In this document: positions 34,844 through 47,418 of the stretch, one piece after another | Position numbering within the stretch: position 1 is the first letter of the stretch | Layout: each line of letters begins with the position of its first letter | NCBI GenBank assembly: GCA_025362495.1 | Contig: JANYGI010000059.1 | Coordinates: 1-64,000, forward strand | DNA from: Byssovorax sp. | Lineage (GTDB): Bacteria; Myxococcota_A; Polyangia; Polyangiales; Polyangiaceae | Direction: 5' to 3' | Length of the DNA stretch: 64,000 nt | The notes under the pieces: model-generated | The model's input: only the letters and a program-made list of their open reading frames with translations | Told to the model about the DNA's origin: nothing | Database searches by the model: none | Translations under genes and position numbers: made by a program

Positions 34844-35998
34844 ATGGCCACCCCTCGACTGCGTCTCGGGCAGCTGCTCGTCGACGCCAAGCTCATCACC
34901 GAACAGGCCTTGCAAGAGGTCCTCGGACGGCAAGGAGCGGACTCGCGCCGGCTCGGCGTGCTGCTCGTCGAGGGTGGGTACATCAACGAGACGCAGCTGA
35001 CGCAGATCCTCAGCCACCAGCTCAGCGTGCCCTGGGTCTCGCTGCTGCACATCGAGTTCTCGCGGCAGCTCTTGAACCTCGTGCCCCACGACGTGGCCGA
35101 CCGATTTTGCCTGGTGCCGATCTACGTGCGCCACGTTCGTCACCAGGGCGACACGCTCTACGTCGCGATGGACGATCCGACGAACGAAGACGGGCTCGCC
35201 GCCTGCCGCGAGCACGCCGGGCTCCCGGTGCGCGCGATGATCGCGCCGCCGCTCGACATTCGCAACGCGATCCGCGTGTACTACGGCAGCTCGGGGCGGC
35301 CTCCGGCGCTGACGTCGTCGGCCACGCAGGAGGCGACCACGACGCCCGCGCCGGCGCGAGCCGCGAAGGCGAAGGCGCCGATCGAGGTGGCGGCGCCGGT
35401 CGCGGTCGCGGCCCCCGTCGAGATCGAGATCGAGCCTGCCGCGCCGGTGTCGTCGCGCAAAGCGGCGGCGCTCGAGGAGCGGATCGACGCGATGCTCAGC
35501 GCCGAAGCGCAGGCCGCGCGCGACGAGTCGCCCGTGATCGAGGCGACCGAGATCATCCTCGGCGACGTCAACGCCCGCGCGCGCGCCGAGCGCCTCCGGG
35601 CCATCGTCGACGCTCCGCCGCCGAGCGAGCGCGAGGTCGAGAGCATCCCGCGCCCGCGCGGGCGCGCCCCGCGGATGGTCGCGCTGACGCTCCTCGACGG
35701 GACCACGATCCCGCTGCCGGCGAAGCGTCGCGCGCGCTCCGAGCCCGCCGCCGAGGTCGAAGCGCCGCGGCCGGCGCCGCTGCGATCCGATCCGCCGGGC
35801 CCGGACGAAGCCCAGGGCCTCACCGCGCGCGATCTCGTCGTCGCGCTGCGCGCCGTCGCGCAGGGCGCCGACGGCAGCGAGGTCCTCGGCACCAACGAGC
35901 GCTGGGAGGCGATGTTCGCCGCGCTGCTCTCGCTGATGCTGAAGAAGCACCTGATCGCCGACTGGGAGTTCGTCGAGGAGCTCAAGAACCTGAAGTGA
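34844..35998 (+). CDS. MshEN/GspE N-terminal domain protein without ATPase
   Basis: 384 aa from the ATG at 34844. Residues 1-150 match the type II secretion/pilus ATPase N-terminal domain (MshEN): RLGQLLVDAKLITEQALQEVL, LLVEGGYINETQLTQILSHQ, VPWVSLLHIEF and DTLYVAMDDPTNEDGLAA. This fold binds c-di-GMP in some ATPases. The rest is a Pro/Ala/Glu linker and a short C-terminal region; no Walker A or B. So it is a stand-alone receptor-type domain, possibly a c-di-GMP- or motility-linked adaptor. It is divergent from the large kinase. Confidence 0.82.
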   Translation: MATPRLRLGQLLVDAKLITEQALQEVLGRQGADSRRLGVLLVEGGYINETQLTQILSHQLSVPWVSLLHIEFSRQLLNLVPHDVADRFCLVPIYVRHVRHQGDTLYVAMDDPTNEDGLAACREHAGLPVRAMIAPPLDIRNAIRVYYGSSGRPPALTSSATQEATTTPAPARAAKAKAPIEVAAPVAVAAPVEIEIEPAAPVSSRKAAALEERIDAMLSAEAQAARDESPVIEATEIILGDVNARARAERLRAIVDAPPPSEREVESIPRPRGRAPRMVALTLLDGTTIPLPAKRRARSEPAAEVEAPRPAPLRSDPPGPDEAQGLTARDLVVALRAVAQGADGSEVLGTNERWEAMFAALLSLMLKKHLIADWEFVEELKNLK

Positions 35999-36029
35999 TG
36001 GCCGCGCCGCGCTGCCCTTCGCCCCGGCG

Positions 36030-36638
36030 CTAGCCGCGCGCTGCGCGCCACGAGACGGCGAAGCGCACGCGGTTGCGGCGGCCGTTCGCCACGACCTCGG
36101 GCGCGCCGAAGCTGCCGCGGACCGAGCACATGTCGAAGATCAGATCGAGCCCTCCGACCGTGGCGATCGACGGCCCGAGCGGCACATCGACGAGCCCCGC
36201 GTACTCGATCTCGAACGCGCCCGACGTCTCCGACTCGGCCTGGTAGTGGAAGTTGACGCCGCGGGACGTGGTCCCGGCGACGCGCCCGAGCTTCGACAGC
36301 AGCGTCGCCGGTGAGACGCCGAAGACCCGGAGCACGCTCTCCGCGGCCCCGCGGAGCAGCGGCGTCACGCCGCGCTCGATCGACTGGCGGTTGAGCCGCC
36401 GGAGCAGGTCGGCGCCGTGGAGCAGCAGGATCGCTTCGAAGATCTCGTTGAGCACGCGCCCGTCGACCCACTCGGTCGCGAGCGGGGGATCACGCAGCAT
36501 CCTGCAGGCCGCCGGCGACACGGAAGCCGCGATCCCGTCGAGCAGCCGGTGCTCGCTGAGGGTCGCGGCCAGGCTTCGCACGACGGAGCCCTTCGTCTCG
36601 ACGGACGGGCTCGACGGCGGCGCCATGGAGGTGGTCAT
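36030..36638 (-). CDS. Hypothetical protein, possibly TIGR02265/DUF2378-like
   Basis: 202 aa from the ATG at 36638 (another ATG follows at 36626). Mostly helical N-terminal half (DGRVLNEIFEAILLLHGADLL) and a beta-rich C-terminal half ending in RRNRVRFAVSWRAARG. The layout (about 200 residues, late EIEYAGLVDVP strand) is reminiscent of the Myxococcus paralogous family TIGR02265, but no diagnostic motif is certain. Soluble; convergent with the MshEN gene, 31 bp between the stops. Confidence 0.6.
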   Translation of the reverse strand: MTTSMAPPSSPSVETKGSVVRSLAATLSEHRLLDGIAASVSPAACRMLRDPPLATEWVDGRVLNEIFEAILLLHGADLLRRLNRQSIERGVTPLLRGAAESVLRVFGVSPATLLSKLGRVAGTTSRGVNFHYQAESETSGAFEIEYAGLVDVPLGPSIATVGGLDLIFDMCSVRGSFGAPEVVANGRRNRVRFAVSWRAARG

Positions 36639-36714
36639 CGTCGGACAGTAGCCTGTGCGCGGTCACGTGGAAACGCCGCCTCGCCGACCTTGTGCGCGGC
36701 CTCACCGCTGCTGA

Positions 36715-37809
36715 TCAGCGCTTCGCCGCGAGGCAGCCGGCGCGCGTGAGCGGCGCGAGCACGGCGCCGAGGTCGCGCTGCTGTGGCTCGCGAAACGAGG
36801 CGGGCCCGAGGCCGCGGAGCGCGCCGACGAAGCGCGGGAAGCTGCCCCCGCAGGCTGCGAGCAGCGCCGCGAGCTCGTCGCGACCGGCGTCGTAGGTGTC
36901 GAACTGGCCGAGCGTGGCGTTGGTGATCGGGCGACGAGCGCGCACGTCGCGCGCGAGCGCCGCGAGGATCGTCGCCTTCTCGGCGAGCTTCTCGGCGCGA
37001 GGAAGCTTGCCCGCATAGAGCGCCTCGAGCCGCACGTACGCCGCGCGCATCTTCTTGCCGCGCGCCGCCTGATCGTCCTGCGCCGCGAGGAAGGCGCGCT
37101 TCTCCGGCGACGTGGATCCGAGCGCTTCGTCGAGGTAGGCCTCGGCCAGGTGATCGCCGACGAAGTCAGCGGCGCTCTCGTCGAAGAGCGACTGCCCCTT
37201 CACGTAGAGCGTCGCGTGGAACGACTCGTGGAGCACCACGTCGGCGAGCTCGCCCAGGGCCTCGTCGCCGTCGGCGATCATCGACGAGAGCACGGGATCG
37301 GCGAACCAGCCGAGCGTCGAGTACGCGCTGGCGCCGCGCAGATCGACGTCCCAGCCCGCGCCGCGGAGGCTCAGCGCGAGATCGCGCGCGTCGTCGCGAT
37401 CGAAGAAGCCGAGGTAAGGCACGCTCCCGACGATCGGAAAGCTCCAGGTGCGGTTGCGAAAGCCAAGCGGCTCGGCGGCGTTCACCACCCAGACGGCGAC
37501 GGGGCGCCCGAGATCGGCGTAGGTGCCGTAGTTGCTCGTGGGCGTCAGGCCGTGCCGCTCGCCGAAGCGCTTGATTTCGTCGACGCGCCCGAGAAGTTTC
37601 TTCAGTCGCGGCGCCGTCCGCCGATCCTGGACCACGTCGTCGATGTCCCGCCGTGCCTCGAGCAGATCCAGCTGCCCGAAGCCCGCCTGCGCGAGGTAGC
37701 CCGCCGTACTGCAGCCGGTGAGGGCTGGCAGCGCCGCGACCGTCAGGAGCGCAACGATCCGCGCGAGCACGCCATGAAAGTGACCGCGTTGCCGCGAGGT
37801 CGAGGGCAT
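36715..37809 (-). CDS. Aminopeptidase-like lipoprotein (PF10023-type)
   Basis: 364 aa from the ATG at 37809; the frame extends upstream but without coding character. Lipoprotein signal with lipobox LTGC. The zinc motif VLHESFHATLYVKG (HExxH) is followed about 12 residues later by FDESAADFVGDHLA, giving the third Glu/Asp ligand expected for this family of predicted aminopeptidases. ASAYSTLGWFADPVLS is also characteristic. Probably a periplasmic membrane-bound peptidase. Divergent from the MopE-like gene. Confidence 0.85.
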   Translation of the reverse strand: MPSTSRQRGHFHGVLARIVALLTVAALPALTGCSTAGYLAQAGFGQLDLLEARRDIDDVVQDRRTAPRLKKLLGRVDEIKRFGERHGLTPTSNYGTYADLGRPVAVWVVNAAEPLGFRNRTWSFPIVGSVPYLGFFDRDDARDLALSLRGAGWDVDLRGASAYSTLGWFADPVLSSMIADGDEALGELADVVLHESFHATLYVKGQSLFDESAADFVGDHLAEAYLDEALGSTSPEKRAFLAAQDDQAARGKKMRAAYVRLEALYAGKLPRAEKLAEKATILAALARDVRARRPITNATLGQFDTYDAGRDELAALLAACGGSFPRFVGALRGLGPASFREPQQRDLGAVLAPLTRAGCLAAKR

Positions 37810-38022
37810 CGGGCGAGCTTTTACTCCGCGCGCGGCGCCGCTGCACGCCGCGTGATTGGCGCGCCGCGCTGTCGCCGGAGGGGCGTGGGGGTAGGAGCAA
37901 GCGCCCACGCAACCACGCATTTATCGCAAGGGGCGCCTCGCAGAACACTTCCAAACAAACCGTCCCTGCCGCTATGTTGAAATCAGCAGCCATTGTCGGC
38001 TGCGTGCAATCAGGAGGCTCCT

Positions 38023-41817
<3,795 letters not shown>

Positions 41818-41827
41818 TCCACGAACG

Positions 41828-41846
41828 GGGGGGCGCCTCACGCCCC
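41828..41846 (+). terminator. Hairpin after the MopE-like gene
   Basis: GGGGGCG-CCTCA-CGCCCCC, a strong 7-bp G:C stem with a 5-base loop, begins about 10 bases after the stop codon at 41817. There is no T-run, so its activity is uncertain. Confidence 0.5.
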
Positions 41847-41874
41847 CACGCTCGCGCCCTCCTCGCGAGCGAAC

Positions 41875-41916
41875 CAAAAAAGCGAGGCGCGCGGCCGGAT
41901 CGGCCCGCGCGCCTCG
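41875..41916 (-). terminator. Rho-independent terminator for the leftward kinase gene
   Basis: On the minus strand a 14-bp stem (CGAGGCGCGC...GGCC paired across a GATCC loop; arms 41902-41916 and 41883-41896) is followed within two bases by CTTTTTT (complement of the A-run at 41876-41881). It lies 24 bp downstream of the kinase stop at 41940. A classical terminator. Confidence 0.75.
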
Positions 41917-41939
41917 AACCTCCCCGGACTCCAGAAACG

Positions 41940-43001
41940 CTACGGAACGAGGGTGCGCAGGTAGCGCGCCGTCGTCTTCGACATCGGGTTCTGCGGCGTG
42001 TACACGTCGGGCTCGATCCGCAGCGGCGCGAACGTCGGCTCGCCCGCGCGCATCCCGAGCAGGCGCTCCACGTCCTCGAGCACCTCGTCCATCGACGAGT
42101 AGCGGTTGCCCGGCACCTTGCGCATCGCCGAGAGGATCAGCTCTTCGATCCGCGAATCGAGATCGGGCCGCAGCGATCGTGGCGATCGCGGCGCGACGTA
42201 GAGGTGCTGCGCCACCAGCAGCGGATCGCTGGGCGAGTCGAACGGCAGCTTCCCGGTGAGCATCCGGAACATCATCACGCCGAGCGCATAGATGTCGGTG
42301 CGACCGTCGAGCGGATCGGCCAGCGCTTGCTCCGGCGCCATGTACGGCAGCGTCCCCAGCGTGAGGCCGACCTGCGTCACGGGCCCCTCGCGCAGCTTCG
42401 CCATGCCGAAGTCCATCACCTTGACGCGCGGCTCGCCCCCGGGATTGTCGAGGAGGAACACGTTGTCCGGCTTGACGTCGCGGTGGATGATCCCCGCCGC
42501 GTGCACGGCCGCGAGCGCCGACGCGACCTGGCGGATCACCGAGAGCGCGAAGGCCTCCGGGAGCGCGCGCTCGCGCCGCACCCGCTCGCCCAGCGACTCG
42601 CCCACGAGCAGCTCGATCACGAGGAACGGCGACCCGTCCTTGCGGTGCCCCGCGTCGAGCACCCTGGCGATGTTGGGGTGGCCGATCTCGGCGGCGACGT
42701 CGATCTCGCGGAGGAAGCGCTCGCGCGTCACCCGATCGCCGGCGTGCTCGCGGCCGAGGATCTTCAGCGCGACGCGGGCCCTGGTCTTCGCGTCCTCGGC
42801 CAGGTACACGCGCGCCATCCCGCCCTGCCCGAGGAACCCGCAGATCACCCAGCGCCCATCGACGACGGCGCCGAGCTCCTGCGTCGGCTTCACCACGACG
42901 TACGGCGCGGGGTTCTCGGGAGGGTCGACGAGCTTCGTGCCGTCCTCCGGGCAGAACCGCTGCGTGTCGTCGTAGCCGCGCTGGCACCGGGGGCAGAGCA
43001 T
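41940..43001 (-). CDS. Ser/Thr protein kinase with N-terminal zinc-ribbon-like motif
   Basis: 353 aa. It opens with LCPRCQRGYDDTQRFCPEDG (Cys3, Cys6, Cys17; the fourth position is Asp, as in many myxobacterial kinases). The full kinase domain follows (about 50-320): LGQGGMARVYLAED, VALKIL, HRDVKPDNVFL, DFGMAK, GTLPYMAPEQ, DIYALGVMMFRMLTG, NRYSSMDEVLEDVERL. No TM segment, so probably cytoplasmic; the C-terminus is a short tail. Has GGAG close to the ATG, and its own terminator. Confidence 0.9.
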   Translation of the reverse strand: MLCPRCQRGYDDTQRFCPEDGTKLVDPPENPAPYVVVKPTQELGAVVDGRWVICGFLGQGGMARVYLAEDAKTRARVALKILGREHAGDRVTRERFLREIDVAAEIGHPNIARVLDAGHRKDGSPFLVIELLVGESLGERVRRERALPEAFALSVIRQVASALAAVHAAGIIHRDVKPDNVFLLDNPGGEPRVKVMDFGMAKLREGPVTQVGLTLGTLPYMAPEQALADPLDGRTDIYALGVMMFRMLTGKLPFDSPSDPLLVAQHLYVAPRSPRSLRPDLDSRIEELILSAMRKVPGNRYSSMDEVLEDVERLLGMRAGEPTFAPLRIEPDVYTPQNPMSKTTARYLRTLVP

Positions 43002-43109
43002 GATCTCCGCCTAGAATGCGCGTAGGTCGGCGCTCGCTCAAGCAAAGGCAGCGCCCAGGGCAACCATTTGTCGTGCGTCCGCCCCGCTTCTTTGGCATGC
43101 CTGGGGCCC

Positions 43110-45050
43110 ATGGGCGGCCTTCCTCGAGCCCGGTATCGCTGGCTTCCGCGCGCCCTCGGGCCCGCGCTGGGCCTCGCCGCGCTCGCGGGCGGCTGCCATC
43201 ACGCGGCCCCGGGCGCCTCGGTCGACGGCGGCCCCACCGTCGCCGGGGATGGCGGCGAGGACCTCACCGCAGCGAGCGCCGTCGCTCCCGCCGACAGCGC
43301 CGCGCCGGCTGCGAGCGCGCCCGCCACCAGCCCGCCCAGCGACAAGCCCCTCCTCGGCGTCACGGCCTTCGTCGCCACCGTCTACAAAGAGCCGCGCGAC
43401 TCTTCGAAGAAGCTCGGTTACCTCCGCGTCGGCACCCACGTCGTCCGCTCGGCCGAGCCCGCGGGCAAATCCGGGTGCGCGGGCGGCTGGTACGAGATCC
43501 AGCCGCGCGGCTTCGTCTGCGCCGGAGAAGACGCCACGACCGACATGGATCACCCGATCCTCAAGGCCGCGTCGCACGTCGCCAACTTGAAGACGGCGCT
43601 CCCGTTCCACTACGCCTTCGTGCGCGCGGTGCTCCCGCTCTACATCCGCGTGCCCACCTCGGCCGAGCAGTTCAAGTCGGAGATGGATCTCCAGAAGCAC
43701 CTCGACTGGTTCAAGGACAACCGCGACGAGGTCTCGAAGGTGATCCTCGGCGCCAACGACGTCGCCATCGACGATCGCGGCGTGCCCGTCCCCGACAAGA
43801 AGCTCGGCGAGCTCGGCCTCACCAAGAACTCGCAAGAGGTCGGCATTGGCGCGCTCCTCGGCGGCGAGACCGACACCGATCCCGCGCCCTTCTGGCTCGA
43901 CGGCGGCAAGCGATCGATCCCCAACATCAGCGATTACAAGACCAAGGGCTTCGAGATCTTCGCCGACCGCGCCCGCCGTCACACCGGCCTCTCGCTGATC
44001 GGATCGTTCTCGGGCGGGCCCGACTCGCTCGATCGTCGCTTCGCGATCACCGCCGATCTCCGCCTCGCGCCCGCCAGCAAGCTCAAGCCCGACTCGGGCT
44101 CGCCGTGGCACGGCCTCGAGCTCACCGACGCCTTCACGCTGCCGCTGGCGTTCGTGCGATCGCAGGGCGCGCACAGCTACAAGATCGCTCACGGCAAGAT
44201 CGTGCAGGGCGACGCCATCGATCACCGCGCCGCGGTCGCGCTCACCGGGACCAAGCGCACCGTCGACGGCGTGAAGTACTACCGCACCACCGACAAGCGC
44301 TGGCTCAACCAGCAAGACGTCGGGCTCGCCGTGCAGCCCGCGACGTGGCCCGACGACGCCGAGAAGGGCAAGAAGTGGATCGAGATTTCGATCACCAACC
44401 AGACCCTCGTGCTGTGGGAGGGGAAGAAGCCCGTCTACGCCACGCTCGTCTCCACGGGGCAGGCCGGCCTCGATGATCCGAAGAAGACGACGGCGACGAT
44501 CCGCGGCAGCTTCCACATCCGCAACAAGCACGTCTCGGCGATGATGGACTCGAACGAGTCGTCCGCGGTCGGCGGCCACGCCAACACCTCGGCCGTCTCG
44601 GCGGCGGCGCCCGACAGCGGCGATCGCGAGCCCGGCGAAGGCGACGGCAAGACCAAATCGAAGACGGCCGCGAAGGACAAGGGCAAGCCCGAGAAGGGCG
44701 CCAAGGGCGGCAAGGGGAAGGCCGACGCCAAGGCCAAGAGCGGCCCCGGCGAGAAGGTCATCCCCACGCGCGGCGACGGCGTCTACGGCGTCACGCGGCG
44801 CCGCGGCGAGGGCACCTTCCAGCTCAAGGACGTGCCGTACATCCAGTACTTCGAGAGCGGCTACGCCCTCCACGCGGCCTACTGGCACGACGTCTTCGGC
44901 ACGCCGCGCAGCCACGGCTGCGTCAACCTCGCGCCCGTCGACGCGCACCGGATTTTCATGTGGACCGATCCGCCGGTGCCCGAAGGATGGCACTCGGTCA
45001 CCTCGGGCGAAGACATGGGCGAGGGCTCCGCGGTGATCATCCACGAGTGA
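43110..45050 (+). CDS. L,D-transpeptidase (YkuD) lipoprotein with Lys-rich insert
   Basis: 646 aa from the ATG at 43110. Lipoprotein signal (LAGGC), Ala/Pro/Ser-rich spacer, a large N-terminal region of unknown fold (about 95-410), then the YkuD domain: KWIEISITNQTLVLWEGKKPVYATLVSTG, GSFHIRNKHVSAMMD and the catalytic SHGCVNLAPVDAHRIF (Cys604). Between the first strands and the catalytic motif lies a low-complexity stretch of about 55 residues (about 494-548; KSKTAAKDKGKPEKGAK-like) inside the domain. L,D-transpeptidases make 3-3 peptidoglycan cross-links or attach lipoproteins to the wall. The insert could contact anionic wall polymers. Divergent from the kinase. Confidence 0.88.
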   Translation: MGGLPRARYRWLPRALGPALGLAALAGGCHHAAPGASVDGGPTVAGDGGEDLTAASAVAPADSAAPAASAPATSPPSDKPLLGVTAFVATVYKEPRDSSKKLGYLRVGTHVVRSAEPAGKSGCAGGWYEIQPRGFVCAGEDATTDMDHPILKAASHVANLKTALPFHYAFVRAVLPLYIRVPTSAEQFKSEMDLQKHLDWFKDNRDEVSKVILGANDVAIDDRGVPVPDKKLGELGLTKNSQEVGIGALLGGETDTDPAPFWLDGGKRSIPNISDYKTKGFEIFADRARRHTGLSLIGSFSGGPDSLDRRFAITADLRLAPASKLKPDSGSPWHGLELTDAFTLPLAFVRSQGAHSYKIAHGKIVQGDAIDHRAAVALTGTKRTVDGVKYYRTTDKRWLNQQDVGLAVQPATWPDDAEKGKKWIEISITNQTLVLWEGKKPVYATLVSTGQAGLDDPKKTTATIRGSFHIRNKHVSAMMDSNESSAVGGHANTSAVSAAAPDSGDREPGEGDGKTKSKTAAKDKGKPEKGAKGGKGKADAKAKSGPGEKVIPTRGDGVYGVTRRRGEGTFQLKDVPYIQYFESGYALHAAYWHDVFGTPRSHGCVNLAPVDAHRIFMWTDPPVPEGWHSVTSGEDMGEGSAVIIHE

Positions 45051-45107
45051 CGCGCGCCTCGGCCTGCTGTCGGCAGCGGGCTCGCCCGATCGGCCCGATT
45101 TGATCCG

Positions 45108-45125
45108 CGCGCGCTCCGGCGCGCG
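45108..45125 (+). other. Short GC-rich hairpin in 45051-45219
   Basis: CGCGCGC-TCCG-GCGCGCG, a perfect 7-bp stem with a UNCG-type tetraloop, in the 169-bp gap after the L,D-transpeptidase. Possible terminator; no T-run follows. Confidence 0.4.
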
Positions 45126-45219
45126 TCGCTCGGCTTCATCCACTGATCGTCGAGCCTTCGCGCGGCGCGTGGATTCGCGTACCATCTCCGGGGCTTTTCC
45201 AGCCTTGGAGATAGACACC

Positions 45220-47070
45220 GTGAAGCAACCCGCACCCCGCGTTTCCAAGGAGCTGCGGCTCCTCACCGGCCTCGTCGTCGCCGTCGCCGTCGCGCCCTTC
45301 GCGTGCAGCGCCACGAAAACCACCGGCGGCGCGACGAGCACCGCGTCGGGAGGCGGGTCGCCGAGCGGCCCCGGCGTCGGAGGCGCCGGCATGGGCGGCC
45401 ACGGCGGCGACGATCCGATCCTCACCGGCGTCGGAGGCGGCAACAACGGCTGCGACGTCCACTGCTCGGCCGACCTCCACGACGTCCTCGACTGCAACCA
45501 GAACCTCATCAAGAGCTGCCCCGCCGATCAGGGCTGCGGCCCCGGCGGCGCCTGCGTCGCGCCGTGCGACAGCGCCAAGGTCAACGGCAGCACCATCGGC
45601 TGCGACTTCTACAGCGTCGTCCCCGGGCCCGAGTACGAGACGCGCGGCTCCTGCTTCGCGGCGCTGCTCGCCAACACCTGGTCGTCGCCGATCACCATCA
45701 CGGCCGACTACGGCGGCAAGCCCCTCGACGTCTCCAGCATGGCGCGCACGCCGATGGGAACGGGCCAGTCCATCAGCTACGTCCCGCTCAGCAATGGCCA
45801 GCTCGCGCCGGGCCAGATTGCCATTCTGTTCCTCTCGGCCGCGCCGTCGGGCGACATCTATTACGTTGGCTGCCCGGGCGGGGTGAACCCCGGTATCACC
45901 ACCGATCCCGCCGTCGACAAGACCGGCCTCGGCAACGCCTTCCACATCACCGCGAGCGCTCCCGTCATCGCCTACGACATCTACCCGTACGGCGGCGCGG
46001 CGAGCTTCGTCTCCAGCGCGACCCTGCTCGTCCCGACGCCCGCCTGGGGCACCAACTACATCGCGGCCGACGCCTACCCGGCCGATCCCAACCTCAACTT
46101 CGTCAACGGTAACCCCTTCATCCAGATCGTCGCGGCCGAGGACGGCACCACCGTCACCATCAGCCCCACGGCGGCGATCGACGGCGGCGGCGGCGTCAAC
46201 GGCACGGGCCAGGGCCAGCCGCAGACGTACCCCATGAGCAAGGGGCAAGTGATGCAGTTCCTCCAGTCTGCCGAGCTCTCGGGCAGCCCGATCAGCTCCA
46301 ACAAACCGATCAGCGTGTGGGGCGGCAACGCCTGCATGAACATCCCTGTCGGCGTCGGCGCCTGCGACTCGGCCCATCAGCAGCTCTTGCCCGTCTCGGC
46401 GCTCGGCAGCCAGTACCTCGGCGTGCGCTACCGGGACCGCACCGCGGGCGCCGGCGAGAACCCGCCGTGGACGCTGATCGGCGCCGTCAACGGCACCAAC
46501 CTCACCTACGATCCCGCCCCGCCGCCCGGCGCGCCGCTGCTGATCAACAGCGGGCAGACGCTGACGTTCAACGCCACCGACGCCTTCTCGGTCACCAGCC
46601 AGGACGCGATGCACCCGTTCTACATGTCGGGGCACATGACCGGCGCGCTGGCGATCGCCAACAATGGCAACGACGACGGAGACCCGGAGTACGTCAACGT
46701 CGTCCCGCCCGAGCAGTACCTCTCGCAGTACCTCTTCCTCACCGATCCGACCTACCGCAACACCCACCTCGTCTTCACGCGCAAGCAGGGCGCCGACAAG
46801 ACGTTCAAGGACGTCAACCTCGACTGCGTCGGCAAACTCACCGGCTGGCAGCCGGTCGGCACGCAGGGCAAATTCGAGTACACTCGCGTCGATCTCGTCC
46901 TCGACGGCAACCCCAACGGCAACTGCAACAACGGGGTTCACACCGCCAAGAGCGACGTGCCCTTCGGCCTCACCGTCTGGGGCTGGGACACCACCGTCAG
47001 CTACGCTTACCCGGCCGGGATGAGCGTTCAGCCCATCAACACCGTCGTCGTCCCCCCGACGCCCAAGTGA
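45220..47070 (+). CDS. IgGFc-binding-domain lipoprotein
   Basis: 616 aa from the GTG at 45220, with GGAG nine bases upstream; the frame is open further upstream but not coding-like. Lipoprotein signal with lipobox PFAC. Ser/Gly linker, a small Cys-rich domain (CDVHCSADLHDVLDCNQ ... CGPGGACVAPC), then the large IgGFc-binding N-terminal-like domain: FYSVVPGPEYE, NAFHITASAPVIAYDIYPYGGAASFVSSATLL, FIQIVAAEDGTTVTISP, SNKPISVWGGNACMNIPVG and LPVSALGSQYLGVRYRDR. The eukaryotic namesakes are mucus proteins; in myxobacteria these are predicted surface or adhesion proteins. Cys pairs suggest disulfides. Confidence 0.85.
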   Translation: MKQPAPRVSKELRLLTGLVVAVAVAPFACSATKTTGGATSTASGGGSPSGPGVGGAGMGGHGGDDPILTGVGGGNNGCDVHCSADLHDVLDCNQNLIKSCPADQGCGPGGACVAPCDSAKVNGSTIGCDFYSVVPGPEYETRGSCFAALLANTWSSPITITADYGGKPLDVSSMARTPMGTGQSISYVPLSNGQLAPGQIAILFLSAAPSGDIYYVGCPGGVNPGITTDPAVDKTGLGNAFHITASAPVIAYDIYPYGGAASFVSSATLLVPTPAWGTNYIAADAYPADPNLNFVNGNPFIQIVAAEDGTTVTISPTAAIDGGGGVNGTGQGQPQTYPMSKGQVMQFLQSAELSGSPISSNKPISVWGGNACMNIPVGVGACDSAHQQLLPVSALGSQYLGVRYRDRTAGAGENPPWTLIGAVNGTNLTYDPAPPPGAPLLINSGQTLTFNATDAFSVTSQDAMHPFYMSGHMTGALAIANNGNDDGDPEYVNVVPPEQYLSQYLFLTDPTYRNTHLVFTRKQGADKTFKDVNLDCVGKLTGWQPVGTQGKFEYTRVDLVLDGNPNGNCNNGVHTAKSDVPFGLTVWGWDTTVSYAYPAGMSVQPINTVVVPPTPK

Positions 47071-47418
47071 CGCTCTGACGGCGAACGCGGCGGCGACTCG
47101 GGCCTTCCCGGGGCGCCGCCGCGGCTCACCTCCGCCGGCGCAGCGATCGGCGGAGTCCCGAGACAGGCGGCGCGGGCAGGGCGCCCCGGCCGCGACGGTT
47201 TCACACTCCCCATCTCGAGAGGCCGAGATCCTGCGCGCGGCCGAGCGCCGCCGAGCGTGCCAGTCGAGCCGCCGCGCGCTCTTCCGTCCACGACTGGCGT
47301 TCACTCCGTCCCCGACTCACCGGCGTCGGAGCACCTGTGATTCCCCGAGCCGTGATCCCCGATCCTCCCGATAATGGCAAGGTGTTCTGTGCGTCAGCGT
47401 GCGGCTATGGTTCGACCC
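47071..47418. other. Intergenic region before the glucan phosphorylase gene
   Basis: 348 bp. Near its start is a 9-bp perfect stem, GCGGCGGCG (47087-47095) with CGCCGCCGC (47114-47122), a plausible terminator for the IgGFc-type gene although no T-run follows. The rest probably holds the promoter of the phosphorylase; no boxes could be assigned confidently and no gene is seen. Confidence 0.4.

Noticed and set aside
45136-47304. 722-codon frame on the minus strand
   Set aside because: Antisense to the IgGFc-binding-like gene.
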